64,000 nucleotides of DNA from Nostoc parmelioides FACHB-3921 (GTDB lineage Bacteria > Cyanobacteriota > Cyanobacteriia > Cyanobacteriales > Nostocaceae), in contig NZ_JACJQL010000030.1 in assembly GCF_014696625.1 (NCBI RefSeq), positions 21,951 to 85,950 on the forward strand. Reading direction: 5' to 3'. The notes under the pieces were generated by a model. The model searched no databases. It had not been told where the DNA came from and saw only the letters and a list, made by a program, of their open reading frames with translations. Shown piece after piece: positions 33,470-42,671 of this stretch (its first letter is position 1; the number at the start of each line of letters is the position of its first letter). A program made the position numbers and the translations under genes.

Positions 33470-33684
33470 CTTCATACTTTTCTGCAAAGACAACAGTAAG
33501 AAATTTCGATAGATTCTAAAACACGCTGGTGTGCTACAAAAATGATTCTTGCTGCGAGTAATTACGGTTACAAAATTGCTGTTTATCCACTGCGAGCAAA
33601 ACGCTTAAGCAAAACACTTAAGAAAGAATGAAATGCCTGTATTGCATATGCAGGCATCAATAAGAATTAATACGGAGAATCCCA
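33470..33684 (+). promoter_or_regulatory. Leader of the injection-system operon
   Basis: 215 bases without a gene. TTACGGTTA at 33562-33570 repeats the candidate parS core. ATGCCTG (33633-33639) pairs with CAGGCAT (33651-33657). GGAG precedes the sheath ATG. I could not identify a convincing -35/-10 pair. Confidence 0.4.
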
Positions 33685-35586
33685 ATGCCTATTACACCAA
33701 CCTATCCAGGCGTTTATGTCGAAGAGATTTCCAGTGGGGTACGAACCATTACAGGAGTTAGCAAATCTGTTACAGCCTTTGTGGGTGCGGCAAAACGAGG
33801 GCCAATTGACAAAGCAGTACGTATTTTAAGTTATAGCGACTTTGAACGCAGATTTGGTGGACTAGATGCGTGTTCTGAGTTAAGCTACGCTGTGCGCCAA
33901 TTCTTTCTAAACGGTGGCAGTGATGCCTGGGTCGTCCGGATTGTTAAACACGCTCAAAGCGCTACTCACACCTTAAAAGATAAGAGTAAGCAGGATGTTT
34001 TAAAAATCACAGCACTGGATGAAGGACTAGCGGGTAACAGGATTGAGATTCAGGTGGATTACAAAACGCTGAATCCTGCCAATACCTTCAATTTGACCCT
34101 AAACTATACATCACCCGATAATCCGAGTGATCGCCTGACTGAGAAATTTGACAATTTGTCGCTAAATAGTCAAGACGCTCGTTACATTGAAGCAGTGATT
34201 AACGGCATATCTCGATTAGTGACAGTAAAACGGGAGGAAAATGCAGTCAATTCACTGTCTGATAAGAGTGGCACTAGCGTCAGTGGAGATTTGCAAAACG
34301 CCGATGTTAGCAAGCTCATAGACAATAGACATAACCAGTTCCAGATATCAGTCAATGGTTTAAAGCCTATCACTGTCAAAATTGACAGTAATGAAATCAC
34401 AGGAGATAATGTTTCAGCAAAGTTAACTAGTTTGGCGAATACCATTCAAACAAAGGTTATATCTGCAACTAATGACAATTCTTTCACCTGTACTTTCAGG
34501 GACAACAAACTCATTCTAACCTCTGGGCAACCAGGCGAATTTTCAAGTGTGAGAGTTTTACGCGCTACTTTCAACGATCTCTCTACTAACCTTAAACTTG
34601 GATACCGGAATGGGGGTGTTGAAGAAGACGCAGTGGCTACCATTCGTCTAGATGAGACTCTGCCCAAGGATACAATCATAACTTTAACAGGCGGCACTGA
34701 AACACAGTATTCTGAAGCGGATTTGGATAATTTGACATTTAGCCAGGCTGAGAGGAAAGGCTTTTACGCTCTAGAAGAAGTGGATTTATTTAACTTGCTC
34801 TGCATACCGGGAGTCACCAAAAGCAACATTTTGAGTGAGGCAGCTCAATATTGTAAGCAAAGAAGAGCTTTCTTAATTGCTGATGCGCCAAAAACGAACA
34901 CAGTATCTGATATACAAAGTACAGAAGTTACTAACAATGATAATGGCGCAGTCTATTACCCCTGGATTTACATTGCTGACCCGTTAAACAATGGCAAGCT
35001 ACGCCTGACTGCACCCAGTGGAACAGTTGCCGGACTTTATGCCCGCACAGACAGTGCCAGTGGTGTTTGGAAAGCTCCAGCTGGAACTGAAGCCAATTTA
35101 GTGGGAGTTCAGGCATTAACTTACAAGTTGACCGATGCAGAAAATGGCATATTGAATCCTCTAGGAATCAACTGTATCCGCTTGTTTCCTACCTATGGTG
35201 CGGTTGCCTGGGGCGCTCGTACCTTCCAAGGTTCCGATCAGGCGGCATCAGAATATAAATATATTCCGGTCAGGCGGTTAGCGCTGTTTATCGAAGAGAG
35301 CCTGTATCGGGGTACTCAGTGGGTGGTGTTTGAGCCAAATGATGAACCTCTGTGGGCGCAAATTCGGTTGAATCTGGGCGCATTTATGCAAAACCTGTTT
35401 CGCCAGGGGGCGTTTCAGGGCAAGTCTCCGCGAGAGGCATACTTCGTTAAATGTGATCGCGAAACCACGGCACAGAACGACATCAACTTGGGGATTGTCA
35501 ATATCAAAGTCGGGTTTGCACCGTTGAAACCTGCGGAGTTTGTGATTATTCAACTACAACAAATGGCGGGGCAGATTCAAGTTTAA
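33685..35586 (+). CDS. Contractile injection system sheath protein
   Basis: 633 aa. The start TPTYPGVYVEEISSGVRTIT and the C-terminal region (RRLALFIEESLYRGTQWVVF, QGAFQGKSPREAYFVKCDR, VGFAPLKPAEFVIIQLQQ) are the hallmarks of phage-tail-like sheaths (Afp2-4, Pvc2-4 types). The middle (about 115-350) is a variable surface insert, making it larger than a minimal sheath. It polymerises around the tube and contracts to drive it. Only one sheath gene is present, whereas Afp-like systems have several. First gene of the cluster; the tube gene follows after 12 bases. Confidence 0.93.
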   Translation: MPITPTYPGVYVEEISSGVRTITGVSKSVTAFVGAAKRGPIDKAVRILSYSDFERRFGGLDACSELSYAVRQFFLNGGSDAWVVRIVKHAQSATHTLKDKSKQDVLKITALDEGLAGNRIEIQVDYKTLNPANTFNLTLNYTSPDNPSDRLTEKFDNLSLNSQDARYIEAVINGISRLVTVKREENAVNSLSDKSGTSVSGDLQNADVSKLIDNRHNQFQISVNGLKPITVKIDSNEITGDNVSAKLTSLANTIQTKVISATNDNSFTCTFRDNKLILTSGQPGEFSSVRVLRATFNDLSTNLKLGYRNGGVEEDAVATIRLDETLPKDTIITLTGGTETQYSEADLDNLTFSQAERKGFYALEEVDLFNLLCIPGVTKSNILSEAAQYCKQRRAFLIADAPKTNTVSDIQSTEVTNNDNGAVYYPWIYIADPLNNGKLRLTAPSGTVAGLYARTDSASGVWKAPAGTEANLVGVQALTYKLTDAENGILNPLGINCIRLFPTYGAVAWGARTFQGSDQAASEYKYIPVRRLALFIEESLYRGTQWVVFEPNDEPLWAQIRLNLGAFMQNLFRQGAFQGKSPREAYFVKCDRETTAQNDINLGIVNIKVGFAPLKPAEFVIIQLQQMAGQIQV

Positions 35587-35598
35587 GGGAGATGAAAA

Positions 35599-36135
35599 AT
35601 GGCACAATTTAGCGTTAATTCACAGCGATTTGACCCCTACAAGAACTTTAAATTTCGGGTCAAGTGGGATGGTCGATATGTTGCCGGGATCAGTAAAGTG
35701 GGTGCTTTAAAGCGCACAACTGAGGTGGTGAAACATCGGGAAGGGGGAGATCCGAGTAGTGATCGCCTCTCACCAGGACGCAGCACTTACGAAGCTATTA
35801 CCCTGGAGCGTGGGGTGACTCATGACACAGAATTTGAAAAGTGGGCGAATAAGGTGTGGAATTATGGCTCTGGTTTAGGAGCAGAAGTTTCACTCAAGGA
35901 CTTTCGCAAGGATCTGATTATCGAAGTTTATAACGAAGCTGGACAGTTGGCTATTGCTTACAAGGTTTACCGTGCTTGGGTTTCTGAATATCAGGCACTG
36001 CCTGAACTGGATGCCAATGCCAATGCTGTTGCCATTCAAACTCTCAAACTGGAAAACGAAGGCTGGGAGCGAGATTATGAGGTATCAGAACCAAGTGAAC
36101 CGAGTTTTGTTGAGCCATCTGTTTCATCGTTTTGA
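35599..36135 (+). CDS. Contractile injection system inner tube protein
   Basis: 178 aa. SQRFDPYKNFKFRVKWDGRY, VGALKRTTEVVKHREGGDP and YEAITLERGVTHDTEFEKW are the conserved start and loop of T4 gp19-like tube proteins (Afp1/Afp5 type). The C-terminus (WVSEYQALPELDANANAVAI, LENEGWERD) is also typical. Subunits stack as hexamers inside the sheath. A Ser/Pro/Glu-rich tail of about 15 residues extends beyond the fold. Confidence 0.93.
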   Translation: MAQFSVNSQRFDPYKNFKFRVKWDGRYVAGISKVGALKRTTEVVKHREGGDPSSDRLSPGRSTYEAITLERGVTHDTEFEKWANKVWNYGSGLGAEVSLKDFRKDLIIEVYNEAGQLAIAYKVYRAWVSEYQALPELDANANAVAIQTLKLENEGWERDYEVSEPSEPSFVEPSVSSF

Positions 36136-36147
36136 GAGAGCTAACGA

Positions 36148-36897
36148 ATGCACCCATTCACTGCCAGCGACGTAATTACAGTTTGGGAATTGGGGGAGCG
36201 ACTGCACCCGCTAGAACGGGCAATATTACTGTTGTCAGTCGCCTACCCTCATCAATCTCAGCAGCAGTTGGCAATGCTCAGTGTGGGGCAGCGTGATCGC
36301 CGTTTGCTGTTATTGCGACAGATGACGATGGGTTCTCAACTCCATAGTGTGACGACCTGTCCCAACTGTGGCGATCGCCTAGAGTTTGCTTTGAATATCT
36401 CAGACATATATATCAATATCAATGAAATTAATGAATCATTGAGTAGTCAATACGAAAACAAAACGGTTCAAATTGCAGGAGTTGAGTGTCAGTTTCGTTT
36501 ACCCAATAGTCATGATTTGGCAATCTTAACAGCATCTCAAACGATTGAGGAAGCATACCGCTCTTTGATCGAGCGTTGTGTTTTACAAATCAGTCAAGCT
36601 GGCACTCCCGTTTCTTGGGAAGCTCTACCGCCTGAGATGATCGAGCAACTAGCCCAGCACATAAGCGACTGCGATCCGCAGGCTGAGGTATTGCTGGATT
36701 TGGATTGCCCAAACTGTCAGCATCGCTGTCAGGCGATATTTGATATCGTTGCATTTTTCTGGGCAGAACTCGATGCTTTAGCAAAGCGATTACTGCAAGA
36801 GGTTCATACTCTGGCTAAAGCATATGGTTGGGATGAGGCAAAGATTTTATCCATGACTGCTACTCGACGGCAGTTTTATCTTGACATGGTGATGTAA
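36148..36897 (+). CDS. T4 gp26-like baseplate chaperone with zinc-ribbon pairs
   Basis: 249 aa. Two CPNC motifs (TTCPNCGDRLEFALNI near 70; LDCPNCQHRCQAIFDI near 190) could bind one zinc. VWELGERLHPLERAILLLSV at the start and ILSMTATRRQFYLDMV at the end fit the T4-like baseplate hub chaperone family found in extracellular injection systems. It is expected to help assemble the hub rather than stay in the particle. The stop codon abuts the next ATG. Confidence 0.75.
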   Translation: MHPFTASDVITVWELGERLHPLERAILLLSVAYPHQSQQQLAMLSVGQRDRRLLLLRQMTMGSQLHSVTTCPNCGDRLEFALNISDIYININEINESLSSQYENKTVQIAGVECQFRLPNSHDLAILTASQTIEEAYRSLIERCVLQISQAGTPVSWEALPPEMIEQLAQHISDCDPQAEVLLDLDCPNCQHRCQAIFDIVAFFWAELDALAKRLLQEVHTLAKAYGWDEAKILSMTATRRQFYLDMVM

Positions 36898-37734
36898 ATG
36901 GCAGATTTCTTTTCTCGATTAGTAGAGCGCAGCCTGGGTGTCAGTCCTGTGGTGCAACCTGCGATCGCGCCCAGATTTAGTTCTGCACCTGCGATCGTGG
37001 ATGAAGTCAATCTGCAATGGCATCGTGAGGCTGAAAATTCTTCCACTCCAGTCAATGCTAATCCATCCGTCGAGGTACCTTCTTCCCAGAATATTACCTC
37101 TGTTCAACAGCAGTTCTCTCCTCAACCTGACTTAGCTAATAATCAGGTTCCAGGAAAAGTACAACAAAATCCCATTACTACACCGTCACTACTAACCCAG
37201 TCGATACACTCATCAAACCTGAAACAAGTTATTCCCCCGATGACACAAGTGATCGCGCCTAGTCAATTCATTGCGGAACAACCCAATCAGGAAGTTTCTC
37301 TAGAACCTTTTCAAGTTTTAAAACCCCGTGAGTCCCATCCCCCAACGACACAAGCGATCGCGCCTAGTCAATTCATTGCGGAACAACCCAATCAGGAAGT
37401 TTCTCTAGAACCTTTTCGAGTTTTAAAACCCCGTGAGCAAATTCTGGGCGAAAATCCTTCCCCGGTTATGGACGGTGAATTAGCAAACGCACCTGAAATT
37501 GTTGCTCACAGGGCAACAGTTCCCATAAGCAAACCAAGCGGCACAATAGCAACTCACCAAGTTTCACAGGTTGCAAGCGAGCCAGCAGCACCTCCCACAA
37601 TTCGCGTTAGTATTGGCAGGGTTGAAGTCCGGGCAATCATGCCAACTCCACCTGCACCTAAAGCCGCTCCGGTGCGTTCTCGTCCGGCAGTGTCGCTGGA
37701 TACTTATTTGCAGCAACGGGGGAGGAAGGCATGA
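36898..37734 (+). CDS. Pro/Gln-rich injection-system protein with 35-residue repeats
   Basis: 278 aa. Residues 1-25 (ADFFSRLVERSLGVSPVVQP) and the last 50 (IRVSIGRVEVRAIMPTPPAP, VSLDTYLQQRGRK) are conserved in this gene position in related clusters, as far as I recall. The middle is disordered, Pro/Gln-rich, with two tandem 35-residue units (SQFIAEQPNQEVSLEPF) encoded by a 105-base repeat at 37242-37440. It overlaps the DUF4255 gene by 4 bases. Role unknown; a flexible linker or length element is possible. Confidence 0.7.
   Translation: MADFFSRLVERSLGVSPVVQPAIAPRFSSAPAIVDEVNLQWHREAENSSTPVNANPSVEVPSSQNITSVQQQFSPQPDLANNQVPGKVQQNPITTPSLLTQSIHSSNLKQVIPPMTQVIAPSQFIAEQPNQEVSLEPFQVLKPRESHPPTTQAIAPSQFIAEQPNQEVSLEPFRVLKPREQILGENPSPVMDGELANAPEIVAHRATVPISKPSGTIATHQVSQVASEPAAPPTIRVSIGRVEVRAIMPTPPAPKAAPVRSRPAVSLDTYLQQRGRKA
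37242..37440 (+). repeat. 105-base tandem duplication in coding sequence
   Basis: Unit 1 is 37242-37346 and unit 2 starts at 37347; nearly identical for about 90 bases. The few differences include GTGATCGCG against GCGATCGCG. In frame, adding 35 residues per unit. Confidence 0.88.
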
Positions 37735-38921
37735 GTAATTATCTGGCGATCGCTACGGTGACCGCAACTCTGAAACGTGTCCTCGAAAATGCCGTGACAT
37801 CAAAATTTCTAGGGACTTCAACCACCATTACAGTTGGGCAACCAGACCCCAGAGATGCGGCTACTGGTAATGATGGCAGAGTGAACATTTTCCTTTATCA
37901 AGTCACCCCCAATTCGGGCTGGCGCAACGCCGATTTACCGACTCGTCGCGCTGATGGTTCTTTGAGCCAACGTCCACAATTAGCACTTGATCTTCACTAT
38001 CTCCTCAGCTTTTACGGGGATAAAACCAAACTATTGCCAGAAAAATTGATGGGATTAGTGATGAAAACGCTGCATACTAACCCGTTTTTGCCACGGCAGC
38101 TGATTCAAGATACAGTAGCAGCTAACGAAGCTATTCTAAAAGGATCGGATTTAGCAGATCAACCAGAATTTGTCAAGTTCTCACCTGTTTCTCTGTCGCT
38201 GGAAGAGTCATCTAAAATCTGGTCAATCTTTTTCCAGACACCGTATGTGTTATCAACAGCTTACCAAGGGACGGTTGTTCTCATTGAACCCAATGATGAA
38301 CCTGTCGTGAGTTTGCCTGTGAGAGATCGCAGCATTACAGTAGATGCGACACCTCCTGCTAAACTTGTTTCGCCGCCCGTTATTATACAAATTCATGCTC
38401 AAGCAAGAACTGGCGAACTTATTACCGCAGGCAATACTCTACTTATTCAAGGGCGAGAACTCGCAAAAACTGCGATCGCATCAATTCAAATTGCAAATCA
38501 GTCACTTACTGTTACAGAACAAAACATTCAAGATAGTGAAATTCATCTAACCTTACCAGACTCACTGGCGGCAGGTGTGAAGACTTTGCAGATTGTTTAT
38601 CAGAATGGCGATCGCTCGAATCTGGCAAAATTTATTCTGCGGCCTCAAATTGTATCTGTTACGCTACAAAGGCAACCACGGCAATTACAATTAACCCTTG
38701 ACCTACCAATAGCTAAAGGGCAAAAGGTCGTAGTTTTATTGAGTCAAAAAACACCTGAGCAAAGCCATACTCTATCTTTGGTTGCTTCAGAGGATATTGC
38801 TTCTGGAAGCATAATCGAGATTTCAATTCTCAAGCAAACCGAAATTAAAGCAGGACAATATACCGTAAGGGTACAGGTTGATGGAGCCGAAAGTCCCAGC
38901 CAGGAGGTAACATTCCCATGA
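37731..38921 (+). CDS. DUF4255 tail-terminator/cap protein (Afp16-like) with C-terminal beta domains
   Basis: 396 aa. Residues 1-190 are the DUF4255 (Pvc16-type) domain: ATVTATLKRVLENAVTS, GRVNIFLYQVTPNSGWRNAD, LALDLHYLLSFYGD. The cap ends tube and sheath growth. Residues about 220-396 are IPT/Ig-like (GNTLLIQGRELAKTAIASIQ, VTLQRQPRQLQLTL), a common extension in cyanobacterial and actinobacterial systems. The start overlaps the previous stop by 4 bases, and its end overlaps the ATPase start by 4. Confidence 0.88.
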   Translation: MSNYLAIATVTATLKRVLENAVTSKFLGTSTTITVGQPDPRDAATGNDGRVNIFLYQVTPNSGWRNADLPTRRADGSLSQRPQLALDLHYLLSFYGDKTKLLPEKLMGLVMKTLHTNPFLPRQLIQDTVAANEAILKGSDLADQPEFVKFSPVSLSLEESSKIWSIFFQTPYVLSTAYQGTVVLIEPNDEPVVSLPVRDRSITVDATPPAKLVSPPVIIQIHAQARTGELITAGNTLLIQGRELAKTAIASIQIANQSLTVTEQNIQDSEIHLTLPDSLAAGVKTLQIVYQNGDRSNLAKFILRPQIVSVTLQRQPRQLQLTLDLPIAKGQKVVVLLSQKTPEQSHTLSLVASEDIASGSIIEISILKQTEIKAGQYTVRVQVDGAESPSQEVTFP

Positions 38922-40903
38922 ATGCTACTGACGATCACTGGCAATCTGCTAACCATCAATATCTTGTAGCCGCATTGGCAGTTGTGCAGGAGACATTAGA
39001 ACAGTTTGTTCAAGGTCAGGAAGGGGCTGAAGTATCCCAAGATACTGCTGAAGATTCTCAGCAGCGATTGGCTGTTATTGCGGCTGCAATGACTGAACTC
39101 CCGTCCTTAGAAGTTGTTTGCAACACATTTGATTTGTCTGACTTTGAGCGAGATGTTTTGCTGTTGTGTGCTGGGATGGAACTAGATGCGGCTTTCCCGC
39201 GTTTGTGTGCCGAAATTCAGGGACGAGAACAGCAGGCTTATCCGACCTTTAGTCTGGCGTTGACGGTGTTTCCAGATGCTCATTTGAGCGCGATTGCTCC
39301 TTCTTCTCCCCTGCTGCACTGGCGATTAATTGAGGTGGAGGAGAGCCGAGTTTTCACCTTAAGTCCATTACGACTCAGCCGTTGGGCGTTGCTGTATTTG
39401 ACGGGAATGCCTCACCTGGATCGAGAGTTGAGTGGGTTGATGAAACCTGTGGTAAATCGCGGAGCATTGCTGCCTTCCTATGAAGTGATCGCCGATCAGT
39501 TATCAACAATCTGGGTTGAAGGTTCGGAGCGGGGAGTATTGCCGATTGTGCAGTTGTGCGGGGAAGAGGTGACAGCAAAATGGGCGATCACAGCTACGGC
39601 TTGTGAACAGGTAGACTTGAATTTGTATCGGCTCTCCGCTCAAGCCATTCCCCAGGAGCGGCGGGAGTTAGAAACATTCTTGCGCTTGTGGCAGCGAGAA
39701 GTCATCCTGAGCGATCGCGCTTTGCTGGTGGATTGTGATGGTGGGTATCATCATGATGTTGCCCAGGAAAACGCCCTGCATCAACTGTTGGAAGAAATCG
39801 GTGGTATTGTGTTGGTGAGCAGTCGCGATCGCCGTCGGTTGCCCCAGCGTCCCAGCCTGACCATTGAAGTCAGCAAACCCACTGCCATTGAGCAACAAGC
39901 TATCTGGAAAGCCGCTTTGGGAGAGCGTCAGGCAGAGGTGAATGGACAAGTCGAGGCTTTGGTGGCTCAATTTGATTTGAGCAGTAGTGCGATCGCTGCC
40001 GCTTGTATCGCCGCCAGTTCTCCCCCATCTTCCCCCTCTCCCCTTTCCAGCCAACTCTGGGATATTTGCCGCCTGCAATCCCGCCCCCGATTGGAGGAAC
40101 TGTCCCAGCGCATTGAGCCTGCGGCCACCTGGGAGGAATTGGTATTACCGGAAGCCCAACGGCAAGTTTTACGGGATATTGCCGTCCATGTACGACAGCG
40201 ATCGCAGGTTTATGATACTTGGGGTTTCAGGACGAAGGGGAATCGGGGTTTGGGCATCAGTGCGCTGTTTGCTGGTAGCAGTGGCACGGGTAAGACAATG
40301 GCAGCAGAAGTGCTGGCGCGAGAGTTGCGGCTGGATTTGTACCGGATTGATTTGTCGTCGGTGGTGAGCAAATACATTGGCGAGACGGAGAAGAATTTGC
40401 GGCGGGTATTTGATGCGGCGGAATCAAGTGGGGTAATTTTGCTGTTTGATGAAGCGGATGCCCTGTTTGGCAAGCGCAGTGAGGTCAAAGACAGCCACGA
40501 TCGCCACGCCAATATTGAGGTGAGCTATTTGTTACAGCGTATGGAAGCCTATCGGGGTTTGGCAATTTTGACTACTAATTTGAAGGATGCGCTAGATCAA
40601 GCTTTTCTGCGGCGGATTCGGTTTATTGTGCAGTTTCCCTTCCCGGATTTGCCGGAACGGGTGGAGATTTGGCGGCACATTTTCCCGGCAGCAACGCCAA
40701 CGGAGGGATTGGAGGTGGAGAAGTTGGCGCAATTGAATCTGGCGGGGGGGAATATTCGCAATATTGCAATGAATGCGGCGTTTTTAGCGGCGGAGGCGAA
40801 GGAGACGGTGCAGATGAGTCATGTGTTGCAAGCGGCAAAACGGGAATATGCCAAGTTGGAAAAATCGTTGACAGATGGAGAGATTCGGGGATGGGTGAAA
40901 TGA
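38918..40903 (+). CDS. AAA+ ATPase of the injection system (Afp15-like)
   Basis: 661 aa. C-terminal AAA module with Walker A AGSSGTGKTMAAE (about 450-462), Walker B ILLFDEADALFG (about 506-517) and sensor/arginine region ILTTNLKDALDQAFLRRIRF. The N-terminal about 350 residues are a helical extension with a second degenerate nucleotide-binding-like fold. This cdc48-like ATPase is a core marker of extracellular injection systems; its exact job, probably in assembly or cargo loading, is unsettled. It overlaps the next gene by 4 bases. Confidence 0.93.
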   Translation: MNATDDHWQSANHQYLVAALAVVQETLEQFVQGQEGAEVSQDTAEDSQQRLAVIAAAMTELPSLEVVCNTFDLSDFERDVLLLCAGMELDAAFPRLCAEIQGREQQAYPTFSLALTVFPDAHLSAIAPSSPLLHWRLIEVEESRVFTLSPLRLSRWALLYLTGMPHLDRELSGLMKPVVNRGALLPSYEVIADQLSTIWVEGSERGVLPIVQLCGEEVTAKWAITATACEQVDLNLYRLSAQAIPQERRELETFLRLWQREVILSDRALLVDCDGGYHHDVAQENALHQLLEEIGGIVLVSSRDRRRLPQRPSLTIEVSKPTAIEQQAIWKAALGERQAEVNGQVEALVAQFDLSSSAIAAACIAASSPPSSPSPLSSQLWDICRLQSRPRLEELSQRIEPAATWEELVLPEAQRQVLRDIAVHVRQRSQVYDTWGFRTKGNRGLGISALFAGSSGTGKTMAAEVLARELRLDLYRIDLSSVVSKYIGETEKNLRRVFDAAESSGVILLFDEADALFGKRSEVKDSHDRHANIEVSYLLQRMEAYRGLAILTTNLKDALDQAFLRRIRFIVQFPFPDLPERVEIWRHIFPAATPTEGLEVEKLAQLNLAGGNIRNIAMNAAFLAAEAKETVQMSHVLQAAKREYAKLEKSLTDGEIRGWVK

Positions 40904-41151
40904 ATATTGAGTTGCAGATTGAGGAGTTGCTGCTGCATGGGTTTGCTCGGAAGGATCAGGTAAGGATTCAACGGGCGATCGAACAAGAATTGACTCGGTT
41001 GTTAACGGAGCAAGGTGTTCCTGCGTCACTTTCGCGTAGTCAGGAAATTCAGCAATTGCAGGGTGGCTCGTTTAATGTCAGGGCAGGGATGGGTGTAGAG
41101 ACGATCGGTTCTCAGGTGGCACAGGCAATTTATGGAGGAATTGGGGAATGA
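40900..41151 (+). CDS. Small conserved injection-system protein
   Basis: 83 aa from ATG 40900, which overlaps the ATPase stop (ATGA). An ATG at 40891 would add three residues. NIELQIEELLLHGFARKDQV and IQRAIEQELTRLLTEQGVP are a helical unit that I recall between the ATPase and hub genes in related clusters. Function unknown. The upstream part of this frame, inside the ATPase gene, is a shadow. Confidence 0.75.
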   Translation: MNIELQIEELLLHGFARKDQVRIQRAIEQELTRLLTEQGVPASLSRSQEIQQLQGGSFNVRAGMGVETIGSQVAQAIYGGIGE

Positions 41152-41163
41152 TGGGTCGTGTCT

Positions 41164-41856
41164 ATGCCAACAAGTATTTCTCAAAGGTCTAGCTTAATGA
41201 CAAATTTTCTAGGTTCACCACGTTTATTTAAAGGTGCGATCGTCGGTTTTGATCTTCCCAATCCGATTACGAAAGTGATTCCGTTTCAATACAATCCGGA
41301 AACCCTAACTCGCTCCCTTGAACCGCAGATGCAGGGTAATGATCAATCTGGTTCTACAGTAGGTTTACGCCTAAACGGAGCAGCCGCAGAAAGTATTAGT
41401 ATTGAGATTGAAATGGATGCCACCGACCAGTTAGAAAAAGGCAAAGATATTGCCGTCAATATGGGGATTTATCCCCAACTTTCAGCACTGGAGATGCTGG
41501 TTTATCCCGCCAGTTCGATGGTGATTGCCAATACGATTGTGCTGGCAGTGGGAACCATTGAAATTATTCCACCACCACCCAAATTAACGCTGTTCATTTG
41601 GGGACAACGCCGTATTTTACCCGTAAACATTACCAGCTTTAGTATCACCGAAGAAGCCCATGACACAAACCTGAATCCAATTCGGGCGAAAGTCTCTTTA
41701 GGAATGCGAGTTTTGACCTATTCCGATTTGCCAATTACCCATCCCGGTTATCATTTATATCTAGCTCATCAGGTTGTTAAAGAAACAATGGCAACATTGG
41801 GGACAGGCACTAGCTTAAATAATTTATTGGGTACAAATATTAAGTTATTAAGCTAA
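41164..41856 (+). CDS. Afp7-like tube-initiator/hub adaptor
   Basis: 230 aa from ATG 41164; GTG 41158 is possible. KVIPFQYNPETLTRSLEPQM is the hallmark of the CIS tube-initiator family. PQLSALEMLVYPAS, LFIWGQRRILPVNITSFSIT and DTNLNPIRAKVSLGMRVL follow. It links the hub to the first tube ring. A separate LysM protein is encoded after the 512-base gap. Confidence 0.88.
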   Translation: MPTSISQRSSLMTNFLGSPRLFKGAIVGFDLPNPITKVIPFQYNPETLTRSLEPQMQGNDQSGSTVGLRLNGAAAESISIEIEMDATDQLEKGKDIAVNMGIYPQLSALEMLVYPASSMVIANTIVLAVGTIEIIPPPPKLTLFIWGQRRILPVNITSFSITEEAHDTNLNPIRAKVSLGMRVLTYSDLPITHPGYHLYLAHQVVKETMATLGTGTSLNNLLGTNIKLLS

Positions 41857-42368
41857 TTGTAGATTTAAATCCAGTTTTTATGTTTAATAAATACCAGGCA
41901 TTTATAAACTGTAAAATAAGCGGATAAAAATCATTCAATTAACTCACCTCCAGTCAACTCAAGAGGCAATTTACTAAGAGGATATTTGAAAAGTAATTTT
42001 GTTAGTAGTAAAACGTTTTATATTCCCCTAAAATCTCCTTACAAAAGAGAACTTTAAGAAGATTTTTTCTCTGCTTAAGACTAACGTGTACACACAAATA
42101 AAAAATTTTTATGTTCAACCAAATCCCGTCTAGAACTAAAGTTCCAAGCTGATAGCCAAAGTCAACTCAAGTGGACTGGAAGACATTTTTAGTTGAGTCA
42201 TATTCAGATAACTTGCGCTATGAGACTCGGAATTCATTCCGAGGCGGGATAGATGCACCACTTTTCAAACAACCTCTAATACTAAACGCCTATCAAAATA
42301 AAAATCTTGAATCAGGATTCAACCGGATTTAAACATATCTGAAAAAACGTCCCATAAAGGGGTCAATC
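41857..42368. other. 512-base gap inside the injection-system cluster
   Basis: No gene. AGTCAACTCAAG occurs twice (41952-41963 and 42160-42171). CTCGGAAT/ATTCCGAG forms an 18-base palindrome at 42226-42243. The rest is AT-rich. It may hold a second promoter for the hub and baseplate genes, or a scar of a lost gene. Confidence 0.5.
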
Positions 42369-42659
42369 ATGTTCGATCACACCAGTCGCTACTACGAATT
42401 AGAAACGGCCACTCTCATCACACCTGAAGGGCGACATCTGTCCTATAAACGGCGACGCTTTCTCCCCCAAGCTGAAACTTTATCTAGGGTGCTGGAGATG
42501 CGAGTCAAAGAAGGCGATCGCTTGGATACCCTCGCCGCAGATTTGTTGGGCGACCCCGAACAATACTGGCAAATCTGCGATGCCAACAACGCCATGAATC
42601 CCTTTGACCTGAGTGCGGAAATTGGGCGAACCCTGCACATTGCCCAGACCCAAATTTAG
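42369..42659 (+). CDS. LysM-like tail protein (gpX type)
   Basis: 96 aa. LEMRVKEGDRLDTLAADLLG then YWQICDANNAMNPFDL form a LysM-like fold as in phage P2 gpX and the Afp7 C-terminus. The N-terminus (SRYYELETATLITPEGRHLS) matches injection-system versions. It connects tube and hub. The hub gene follows after 12 bases. Confidence 0.85.
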   Translation: MFDHTSRYYELETATLITPEGRHLSYKRRRFLPQAETLSRVLEMRVKEGDRLDTLAADLLGDPEQYWQICDANNAMNPFDLSAEIGRTLHIAQTQI

Positions 42660-42671
42660 GGGAAGATTACT

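Noticed and set aside
40669..40899. Longer N-terminus for the small gene after the AAA+ ATPase
   Set aside because: That part is Gly/Ser-rich antisense-like shadow of the ATPase C-terminus. The ATGA overlap at 40900 gives a normal start.
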